A stretch of 62,812 nt of DNA, taken from an uncultured Bacilli bacterium (GTDB lineage Bacteria; Bacillota_I; Bacilli_A; RFN20; CAG-449). The notes below the pieces were generated by a model. It was given only the letters and a program-made list of their open reading frames with translations. It ran no database searches and was not told the origin of the DNA. The DNA is taken from the NCBI GenBank assembly GCA_944332075.1, contig CALVJL010000008.1, positions 1 to 62,812 on the forward strand, written 5' to 3'. Made by a program: the position numbers and the translations under genes. This document shows positions 56,949 to 62,812 of the stretch, in pieces. Within the stretch, counting starts at the first letter, position 1; each line of letters opens with the position of its first letter.

Positions 56949-57686
56949 TCACTTCTTGTCTAGTTGTTTTTTAAAGACTTTTAAAGCGACAGGTGAAAAC
57001 GTTTCATTTAACGCTTCAACAAATTCTTCAACAAAATTATATGATGATGGTGAAAGAGATATATAGAAAGTATATATCTGCTGACCCTGCTCATCTTTGC
57101 TAACTTGAGAATGAATTTCTTTAATTTCAACTTTTGAAATATTTGCTATCTCAATAATATCTTTCAAAACATGTTCATCGGTTTTAATTTTTAAAATCAG
57201 TTTTGGTGAATGCTGATAAACGCGTCTTTCTAATTTAGTTAAAACAGTCAAGGCAAGCATTGAAATTAATGAAGTAATAATCGCTCCAGTAAAATAGCCC
57301 GATCCAGCAGCTAGACCAATTCCTCCGCAGAGCCATAAAGTCGCGGCAGTTGTTAATCCTTTGACGTCTGTTCCATTTTGAATAATCGTTCCCGCGCCTA
57401 AAAAGCCGATACCGGAAACAACCTGAGCAGCCAATCTCGCTGGGTCGCGGGCTGCAGATATATTTAATCCCGGTGCCGAAATAGAAACAATCATCACTAG
57501 ACACGACCCAAGCGAAACCAAAATGTGCGTTCTTAAGCCCGCGGCATGTCCGCGCTTTTCTCTTTCATAGCCGATTACTCCAGCTAAAATCGCTGCTAGC
57601 ATTAATTCAAGCGTAATTAAAATAATATCGCCGACATATGGGATACATTCTAAATTATCAATGATAAATTGGTCTAAATCGAACAT
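56949..57686 (-). CDS. MgtC/SapB-family membrane protein
   Basis: A 245-residue protein with four to five membrane segments and the family signature GYEREKRGHAAGLRTHILVSLGS. A cytosolic ACT-like domain occupies the last 100 residues. Family members relate to Mg2+ limitation and acid stress; they are not proven Mg2+ transporters. It sits between cysS and rlmB, where Bacillus has mrnC (mini-ribonuclease III). Confidence 0.9.
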   Translation of the reverse strand: MFDLDQFIIDNLECIPYVGDIILITLELMLAAILAGVIGYEREKRGHAAGLRTHILVSLGSCLVMIVSISAPGLNISAARDPARLAAQVVSGIGFLGAGTIIQNGTDVKGLTTAATLWLCGGIGLAAGSGYFTGAIITSLISMLALTVLTKLERRVYQHSPKLILKIKTDEHVLKDIIEIANISKVEIKEIHSQVSKDEQGQQIYTFYISLSPSSYNFVEEFVEALNETFSPVALKVFKKQLDKK

Positions 57687-57701
57687 TAAAACCCCTATTC
57701 C

Positions 57702-59048
57702 TTAAAGAATTTTTTTCTCTATTAATTTTGCTCTTAACAAATCTGATGTTGCAAAATCTTTTTCTTTCTTGGCTTTATTATAATCAAAATAGAGTTTTTT
57801 GTCATCATCTGATAATAATGGGTATTCAAATTTAAATCCGAGAATATCAAACATGGTTTTTAAGGTATAGAAATCTTTATTAAGTAACTCTAAATTGAGT
57901 TCTTTATTTCTTAAGAGTATATTGCTTTCCTTAACGACTCTATATACTTCAGTTAAAGCATTCGCGGTATTTAAATCATCGCATAAGGCCTCTAAGAAAG
58001 CTTGAATATCAAGTTTAGAATCATCAAGTTTTAAATCGAGAGGTAAATTATTTAACTGCATCTGCACAGCAAGATTTTTAAATGTCGCTTCAAATTTATT
58101 TAATTCTTTAATCGCGGAAGTAGCTAATTCATTAGAAAAATTAACCGGCAAACGATAATGAGTATTAACTAAGAGGAATCTGACAGTATTACCTCCAAAT
58201 TCTTTAATATAATCGTTAGCTAAAATAACATTGCCTAATGATTTACTCATTTTAACGTTATCAACATTAATAAATCCGTTATGCATCCAATAGGTCGCGA
58301 TTTTATGTCCTTTTAAAGCTTCTTCCTGAGCGATTTCATTTTCATGATGAGGGAACTTAAGATCAAATCCACCTCCATGAATATCAATTCTGCCATCGCC
58401 GGTTAAAGAATTAATCATTACGACGCATTCGCTATGCCATCCCGGACGACCCTTGCCCCACGGAGAATCAAATTTAATACCTTCATCAGTTTTTTTCCAT
58501 AAAGCGAAATCAAGAGGTGATTCTTTTTTAGAATCTTCTTCAATTCTCGCTCCAACTAAAAGATCATCAATTTTCATGTTAGATAAGCAGCCATAATCTT
58601 TAATTTTACTAACGCGGAAATAAACATCTCCGTCAACGTTATAAGCATAGCCTTTATCTTCTAAATCTTTGACGAATTGAATTATTTGATCCATCGTCTT
58701 CGTAACGCGCGGCTGATAAGTTGGCTTTAAAGCATTAACGCCTTCGCGAGCTTCTTCAAAAGCTTTGATATATTTTTCAGCAATTTCCGCTTCAGATAGA
58801 TTTTCTTTTTGAGCTTGCTTAATAATCTTATCGTCAATATCTGTAAAGTTAGAAATAAAAGTCACATTGTATCCTAAATGTAAAAATAATCTTCTAAGTA
58901 CATCAAAAACCACGACCGGACGCATATTTCCAACGTGAACATAATTATAAACTGTCGGTCCGCAGACATAGATTGTCACTTGACCTTCTTTTAATGGCTT
59001 AAATACTTCGATTTGGTTTGATAAACTATTATATATTTTTATATCCAT
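57702..59048 (-). CDS. cysS: Cysteinyl-tRNA synthetase
   Basis: It charges tRNA-Cys. 448 residues; the HIGH-type motif is HVGN (38-41), with zinc ligand C29, and KMSKSLGN lies near residue 270. The first 130 residues have the typical FISNFTDIDDKII. Promoter directly upstream; the 51-base gap is too short for a T-box. Confidence 0.97.
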   Translation of the reverse strand: MDIKIYNSLSNQIEVFKPLKEGQVTIYVCGPTVYNYVHVGNMRPVVVFDVLRRLFLHLGYNVTFISNFTDIDDKIIKQAQKENLSEAEIAEKYIKAFEEAREGVNALKPTYQPRVTKTMDQIIQFVKDLEDKGYAYNVDGDVYFRVSKIKDYGCLSNMKIDDLLVGARIEEDSKKESPLDFALWKKTDEGIKFDSPWGKGRPGWHSECVVMINSLTGDGRIDIHGGGFDLKFPHHENEIAQEEALKGHKIATYWMHNGFINVDNVKMSKSLGNVILANDYIKEFGGNTVRFLLVNTHYRLPVNFSNELATSAIKELNKFEATFKNLAVQMQLNNLPLDLKLDDSKLDIQAFLEALCDDLNTANALTEVYRVVKESNILLRNKELNLELLNKDFYTLKTMFDILGFKFEYPLLSDDDKKLYFDYNKAKKEKDFATSDLLRAKLIEKKIL

Positions 59049-59065
59049 AATTTTACCTCCCTCTT

Positions 59066-59094
59066 ATTGTAATTTTTTTTATTAATAAAAACAA
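59066..59094 (-). promoter_or_regulatory. Sigma-A promoter of cysS
   Basis: TTGTTT and TACAAT at exactly 17-base spacing on the minus strand. The leader would be about 10 nt. An A-tract fills the spacer. Confidence 0.65.
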
Positions 59095-59099
59095 CAAAC

Positions 59100-59660
59100 T
59101 TATAAAACGTCTAATCCATCAAGCAAAACTTTAACTCCGATTAAGACTAAACATACTCCTCCAATAATCTGAGCAACTTTGTTAAACCGCGAGCCAAAGA
59201 TATTTCCAATAAATACGCCCAGCCCGGATAATATAAAAGTAATAACCCCAATAATCGTTACAGCAACAAAAATATTAACTCTTAAATCAACCATTGAAAA
59301 CGATAAACCCATGGCTAAAGCATCAATTGAAGTAGCTAAAGCCAAAATAAGCATAGCCTTCGCAGAAAAATCTGGATCGACTCCTTCTTTAGAAAAGCTT
59401 TCCCGAATCATACTTATCCCAATAATTGCTAAAATAGCAAAGGCTATCCAATGATCAAAAGATTCAATAAAAGTAATAAAGCTCTTGCCGATAAAATATC
59501 CAATTAACGGCATAATGGCTTGAAAAACACCAAAATAAATCCCGCAGATTAACGCTTTACTAATTTCCATTTTTTTCAAGGTTAAACCTTTACAAATAGA
59601 AACAGCAAAAGCATCCATAGCTAAAGCAATGCCGCTTATAATAATCTCTATAAGTCCCAT
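59100..59660 (-). CDS. mntP: Manganese efflux pump MntP
   Basis: A 186-residue protein with six membrane segments and the two conserved aspartate motifs AMDAFAVS (D16) and SIDALAMG (D113). MntP exports Mn2+. No Mn riboswitch (yybP-ykoY) was seen. It lies 4 bases after the upstream membrane gene. Confidence 0.92.
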   Translation of the reverse strand: MGLIEIIISGIALAMDAFAVSICKGLTLKKMEISKALICGIYFGVFQAIMPLIGYFIGKSFITFIESFDHWIAFAILAIIGISMIRESFSKEGVDPDFSAKAMLILALATSIDALAMGLSFSMVDLRVNIFVAVTIIGVITFILSGLGVFIGNIFGSRFNKVAQIIGGVCLVLIGVKVLLDGLDVL

Positions 59661-59664
59661 AGTA

Positions 59665-60201
59665 TTAATCGATAAATTCTAAATTTATTTTTTTATTTTG
59701 AACTAAAAATAGTAGATACTTTTTTATTTCTTCTTTTAATTCATCTTTGATTTTGACAAATTTAACAGTATAACTATTCTTTTTATCTTTGATTTTTTGA
59801 CAATAAACTACCGCGCATAACTCTTCTTCTTTAAATACTAAATAATGGAAATGTAAACGGACAAAATCAACAGTCATCTTTTCATACTCATCAAGAATTG
59901 TAATTTCTTCTTTTGAGTTAGACATTTCTCTAGTATCCAAAAAATTACGGATTAATTGATAGTCATCGTAATCGACTAAACGCGATGAATAGACTTCATC
60001 ATTACCTTCTAAAATATTTTTTTTGACTTCAGAAGCAGAAATGAAATATAAAATAACTATGCCGATATCAAAAGCGAGGACGACACACGTTAAAATAATA
60101 TGCTTTAAATCAAGAGTTAATCCGAGTAATATACCTTCAATAATTGTCAATATAATACAAATAATTAAAATACTTCTAACTAATTCAAATTGTTTTTTCA
60201 C
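59665..60201 (-). CDS. Two-TM membrane protein, unknown
   Basis: About 178 residues: two N-terminal membrane segments (about residues 7-28 and 33-54) and a charged cytosolic domain of unknown fold. The start was set at the GTG at 60201 because GAGGTG lies 6 bases upstream; a TTG at 60237 is the only earlier codon. It overlaps the HAD gene by 17 bases and sits between it and mntP. Confidence 0.7.
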   Translation of the reverse strand: MKKQFELVRSILIICIILTIIEGILLGLTLDLKHIILTCVVLAFDIGIVILYFISASEVKKNILEGNDEVYSSRLVDYDDYQLIRNFLDTREMSNSKEEITILDEYEKMTVDFVRLHFHYLVFKEEELCAVVYCQKIKDKKNSYTVKFVKIKDELKEEIKKYLLFLVQNKKINLEFID

Positions 60202-60850
60202 TATCTTCACCTCGCAATAACTCGTTGAAACTATCAATATAGTAAGTTGCTCCTATTAATTTTGCTTTATCTCCAAATCCATAATTTACAATAGCTACAT
60301 CCATCTCGCAGTTATGAGCGAATTCAATATCAACATCCATATCACCGACATAAAGAGTGTTCTTATTATTAAAACCATATTCGCCGGATAAAAGATAAAA
60401 TACTAAAGGGTTTGGTTTAGTCGGCACATTTTGATGATTGCCAAAAACAAAATCAAAAATACCAGGGAAGTAATATTCTACAATTGCTTGTACATCAGCA
60501 TCTGGTTTATTTGAGATAACTCCGAGTAAAACATGTTTTTGCTTTAAACATTTTAACGAAGTTACTACGTCAGGAAAAGGACGTGTTAAATCATCTCTAT
60601 GCAAAGCGTAATATTCAATATAGGTCTTCTTTATCTGCTCTTTTTTATCTTCAGGAGAATTAACATATTTACATGCGCGGTCAATTAAAACATTAACGCC
60701 TTTTCCAATAAAAGTTTTAACCTCAGCAATACTTAAATCTGTTACAATTCCGTTATGATTAAAAGCATAATTAATAGCATTTTTTAAATCATCAATGGTA
60801 TTAAGAAGTGTACCATCAAGATCAAAAATCATCGCTTTATAGTTTTTCAT
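60185..60850 (-). CDS. HAD-superfamily phosphatase (phosphoglycolate phosphatase type)
   Basis: A 221-residue HAD hydrolase with catalytic D10 and D12 (DLDGTLLNT), motif II SNK and motif III/IV YVGDMDVDIEFAHN. The closest general family is Gph/PpaX. The substrate is not determined by the sequence. It overlaps rdgB by 14 bases. Confidence 0.9.
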   Translation of the reverse strand: MKNYKAMIFDLDGTLLNTIDDLKNAINYAFNHNGIVTDLSIAEVKTFIGKGVNVLIDRACKYVNSPEDKKEQIKKTYIEYYALHRDDLTRPFPDVVTSLKCLKQKHVLLGVISNKPDADVQAIVEYYFPGIFDFVFGNHQNVPTKPNPLVFYLLSGEYGFNNKNTLYVGDMDVDIEFAHNCEMDVAIVNYGFGDKAKLIGATYYIDSFNELLRGEDSEKTI

Positions 60851-61436
60851 GGATATAATTATTTTCCTCCAAATATTTAACTAACGCTTTAATAGCTTCC
60901 CCGCGGTGAGAAACAGCATTCTTTTCATCTTGGGATAATTCGGCAAAAGTCTTTTTTGCTTTATAAGAATAAAAGATTGGATCATAGCCAAAGCTTGATT
61001 CACCTTGAGGTTTTTTTAAAACTTCACCCTCGGCATAACCGACAAAATAAAGAGGTTCTGGTTTTAAATTCATTACGCATAAGGTTGAATTAAAACGCGC
61101 ATAACGATCTAGTTTACCATCAAGCATTTTATTAATCGCGACAAACTTTTCTGAATATGGATGACCTTCCATAAACCTCGCAGAATATATTCCTGGAAAA
61201 TTATCTAACGCGCGAATTTCTAATCCTGAATCATCCGCGACCACTACTTTATCTGTTAATTTGCTAATAGCTTCAGCTTTTAAGAAAGCATTTTCTTTAA
61301 AAGTCTTGCCTGTTTCATCCACCTCAACATGGATATTTAAATCGTTAAGAGAATAAATCTTAACTCCATATTTTTCCAAAACTCCTTTAAATTCAGAGAT
61401 TTTGTGAAAGTTATTACTTGCAATGACAATTTCCAT
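60837..61436 (-). CDS. rdgB: XTP/dITP pyrophosphatase RdgB/HAM1
   Basis: It removes non-canonical purine nucleotides such as XTP and dITP. 199 residues with SNNFHK (7-12), VVADDSGLEI (D68, D69), FGYDPIF and the C-terminal SHRGEAIKAL. First gene of the operon rdgB-HAD-TM protein-mntP, divergent from ssrA. Confidence 0.95.
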   Translation of the reverse strand: MEIVIASNNFHKISEFKGVLEKYGVKIYSLNDLNIHVEVDETGKTFKENAFLKAEAISKLTDKVVVADDSGLEIRALDNFPGIYSARFMEGHPYSEKFVAINKMLDGKLDRYARFNSTLCVMNLKPEPLYFVGYAEGEVLKKPQGESSFGYDPIFYSYKAKKTFAELSQDEKNAVSHRGEAIKALVKYLEENNYIHEKL

Positions 61437-61487
61437 ACCTTTTTACCTCCTACATATTTTTTCACAAAGTCAATCAAAGTTGCAACT

Positions 61488-61503
61488 ATTTACTTTAGTA
61501 AAT
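61488..61503. repeat. 16-bp inverted repeat in the rdgB-ssrA gap
   Basis: ATTTACTTTAGTAAAT has 7-bp arms around TT and lies between the divergent rdgB and ssrA genes, overlapping the possible -35 box of ssrA. A regulator operator is possible. Confidence 0.45.
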
Positions 61504-61516
61504 AAACATGTTATAT
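61489..61516 (+). promoter_or_regulatory. Possible ssrA promoter
   Basis: TTTACT and TTATAT with a 16-base spacer. The predicted start lies about 12 bases before the mature tmRNA, which RNase P would trim. Both boxes are imperfect. Confidence 0.4.
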
Positions 61517-61534
61517 TTCTTATCGTACATCTTC

Positions 61535-61903
61535 GGGGTTGACAAGGTTTCGACAGGGATGTGCAGGGTATAGGATGCAGTCGCTTGGTCTCGTCATCGA
61601 CCAAAAGCCTATAAATGGCAACAGACAAAATTTAGCATTTGCTGCTTAATTAAGCCAATCTAGTCTCGTTTAGAGAAGCAAATCACTGGAATGATAGCTC
61701 GTCTCTTCGGTTACATTTCGGTGAAATTAAGAAGAGATAAGGTTCTGCGACGACAATAAGTAGAAGACGAAAATTTAATTGTCTAGTAAGAGTTAGATTT
61801 GTTTATTAATCTTACCTCTTATGAAACTAATTAATAAACTAAACTGTAGTATCTTATATGTGGCCATCTTTGGACCTGGGTTCGATTCCCAGCAGCTCCA
61901 CCA
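61535..61903 (+). ncRNA. ssrA: Transfer-messenger RNA (tmRNA)
   Basis: One-piece tmRNA of 369 nt that rescues stalled ribosomes. The 5' end GGGGTTG pairs with CAGCTCC (61893-61899) to form the acceptor stem, and ACCA is encoded. The T arm GGTTCGATTCC is intact. The tag frame at 61617-61649 reads GNRQNLAFAA followed by TAA, a typical protease-degron ending in AA. SmpB (38994) and RNase R (39442) are in the same window. The 3' end is a classic integration site, and element-like DNA follows. Confidence 0.97.
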
Positions 61904-61944
61904 TATTAGAACGACATGTCTGATACATTCTTAGTCGATGACTA

Positions 61945-62149
61945 GGGGTGTGCAGACTTTTTTCATTTTTAGGCTTAAATAGCCACTTTTTAAAATTACG
62001 CCGTTGTAATAGTTGAAGCCGAAATCTCTAAAATTCAATGAAAAACCACCATTTTTAGGGCTCACTTTGAAACGGCAGGTGTGCACTATTACACGGCAAC
62101 CCTTATTTTGCACACCCTTGCACACCCCTAAACACGGCAACTGCACACC
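61945..62149. repeat. Cluster of five GGTGTGCA repeats
   Basis: GGTGTGCA occurs on the plus strand at 61947-61954 and 62078-62085, and on the minus strand at 62109-62116, 62119-62126 and 62142-62149. The middle two minus-strand copies are exactly 10 bases apart, one helical turn. ACGGCAAC at 62093-62100 and 62134-62141 is interspersed. Such arrays near an attachment site resemble integrase or excisionase arm sites. Confidence 0.75.
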
Positions 62150-62173
62150 CTATATCTTTTAATAATATTGATT

Positions 62174-62210
62174 GACCATCTAGTTCTTATTGAGCTGGGT
62201 GGTCTTTTTT
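62174..62210 (+). terminator. Plus-strand terminator
   Basis: GACCATCTAG and CTGGGTGGTC form a 10-bp stem (two G-U pairs) with an 11-nt loop and a T6 run. It is the first strong terminator downstream of ssrA, about 270 bases after the mature end. Confidence 0.85.
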
Positions 62211-62333
62211 ATTGCCCAGAAATATTTTTTAACTTTTTTCAATTTATACCCCCATCAAAATGGCCTTGAAATCTCCATATGGTGAGAAGGGTAGTGTTCT
62301 CTCTTCTCTAGAAACTATAAGGAGGAAAAAGTT

Positions 62334-62528
62334 ATGAAACACAAATTAACCATTGGCGTTTCTAACAAGTCTCCTAAGAGCAGAGTAGTTACCTACAAAA
62401 AAGTATCACCAGATGCAAAGGTAAAAGACGTAATTGGTGATGCAAATAAGGTAGCAATCATCGTTCCTGGGGATTCCGTTAAAAGCGTCACAATCGAAGA
62501 AACAAAGGAGGGCCAATATGGAAAGTAA
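62334..62528 (+). CDS. Small protein of the integrated element, unknown
   Basis: 64 residues, basic N-terminus and a repeated Val/Lys pattern; no family recognised. ATG at 62334 is preceded by AAGGAGG at 9 bases, a very strong ribosome site. It overlaps the next gene by 11 bases, so the two are cotranslated. The compact, overlapping plus-strand arrangement is phage-like. Confidence 0.7.
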   Translation: MKHKLTIGVSNKSPKSRVVTYKKVSPDAKVKDVIGDANKVAIIVPGDSVKSVTIEETKEGQYGK

Positions 62529-62703
62529 AGAAGAAAGACTTCTAAGAGCCATCTTTGGAAACGAGCCACAAGCAAAGGCTATCAAGTTTTCTATGAATCT
62601 AGATGATCTAACAGTCGACGTAAGTATCAGAAGAAACAAGAAAAACGAAAACAAAACTTGTGAATGTTCTAAAGGATGTAAGTGTGGAGGTAAAAGACAA
62701 TGA
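62518..62703 (+). CDS. Small Cys-rich-tailed protein of the integrated element
   Basis: 61 residues. The first 45 are mixed and charged; the end reads CECSKGCKCGGK, a compact four-cysteine cluster that could bind a metal. AGGAGGG lies just upstream of the ATG at 62518. It overlaps both neighbours (ATGA at the next start). No family recognised. Confidence 0.7.
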   Translation: MESKEERLLRAIFGNEPQAKAIKFSMNLDDLTVDVSIRRNKKNENKTCECSKGCKCGGKRQ

Positions 62704-62812
62704 AACCTCAAAATCATTCTAGAATATTTAGCCCTAGTAAAAGTATGTTGTGGCTAGAATGCCATCAATCAGTTTTATTTAATGATGGCAATAATAGTGA
62801 AACTAATGAGCA
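62700..62812 (+). CDS. Partial gene, DUF2800-like (phage)
   Basis: The window cuts off this gene after 37 codons. The visible N-terminus, SRIFSPSKSMLWLECHQSV, resembles the start of DUF2800 proteins (LSPS...W..CP.S), predicted Cas4/RecB-like nucleases of phage replication modules. GGAGGT precedes the ATG, which overlaps the previous stop by 4 bases. The assignment rests on this short segment only. Confidence 0.5.
   Translation, partial: MKPQNHSRIFSPSKSMLWLECHQSVLFNDGNNSETNE

Larger units (their letters stand above)
61904..62333. other. ssrA-distal region of a probable integrated element
   Basis: 430 bases without a convincing gene. It carries five copies of GGTGTGCA, two of ACGGCAAC, an inverted repeat TAGTC-GAT-GACTA near 61932-61944, a terminator at 62174-62210 and the strong ribosome site of the first element gene. 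A minus-strand reading frame of 71 codons here covers the repeats and was not accepted as a gene. Confidence 0.5.

Noticed and set aside
59049-59099. T-box riboswitch before cysS
   Set aside because: Only 51 bases separate mntP from cysS and they hold a promoter; a T-box needs about 200 nt.
61931-62146. Minus-strand open frame of 71 codons downstream of ssrA
   Set aside because: It has no ribosome site that stands out, no recognised family, and it coincides with the GGTGTGCA repeat array, which explains the open frame better.

Overview
The window comes from a low-GC, Gram-positive-type bacterium, most likely an uncultured or gut-associated member of the Bacillota/Bacilli (Erysipelotrichales, RF39 or Acholeplasmatales-like). 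The evidence is the AT-rich sequence, strong AGGAGG ribosome sites, zinc-type S14, L33 and L36, an ECF energising module beside truA, the L10 and L13 leader RNAs of Firmicutes, and an order sigma-like gene-rpmG-secE-nusG-rplKA-rplJL-ybxB-rpoBC that matches Bacillus. This placement is inference; no 16S gene is present. Nearly all genes lie on the minus strand, so operons read from high to low coordinates. Four coding regions (NusG-II protein, Gx-type membrane protein, ferredoxin-NADP reductase, right-edge element genes) and ssrA are on the plus strand.

Right to left: 62812-61904 is the edge of a probable integrated element next to the 3' end of ssrA (tmRNA, 61535-61903). It carries a dense cluster of GGTGTGCA repeats, a terminator and three overlapping small plus-strand genes. 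61436-56164 holds housekeeping genes (rdgB, HAD phosphatase, mntP, cysS, an MgtC-like protein, rlmB). 56183-43911 is the transcription/translation block: a sigma-H-like factor, rpmG, secE, nusG, rplK-rplA (with two L1-operator-like hairpins), rplJ-rplL (L10 leader), ybxB, rpoB, rpoC. 43812-38994 has tdk, a ClC transporter, secG, rnr and smpB; with ssrA, the last two complete the trans-translation set. 38872-34854 encodes two membrane proteins with acidic low-complexity regions and an Ntdp-like phosphatase. 33646-27973 is one tightly overlapping operon that joins t6A genes (tsaE, tsaB, tsaD, with rimI) to queuosine genes (tgt, queA, queH). 27762-26741 is a plus-strand NusG-II/Gx-transporter pair.

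26327-11853 is one long S10-spc-alpha operon from rpsJ to rplQ with a clear promoter and terminator; rpmD (L30) is absent from its usual place. Then comes a monocistronic 926-residue lipoprotein with three FMN-bind-like repeats and a BspA-type leucine-rich region. It separates the alpha operon from comEB-ecfA1-ecfA2-ecfT-truA-PHP. yebC, rplM-rpsI and a lone AAA+/DUF4143 ATPase complete the left end.

The most interesting items are the lipoprotein with degenerate flavinylation-like motifs together with the NusG-II/Gx pair (a possible extracytosolic flavin-redox set), the GGTGTGCA array beside ssrA, the roughly 105-residue insertion in EcfA2, the paired L1 operators, and the two acidic membrane proteins of unknown function. 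No tRNA, rRNA, CRISPR array or IS element was seen.
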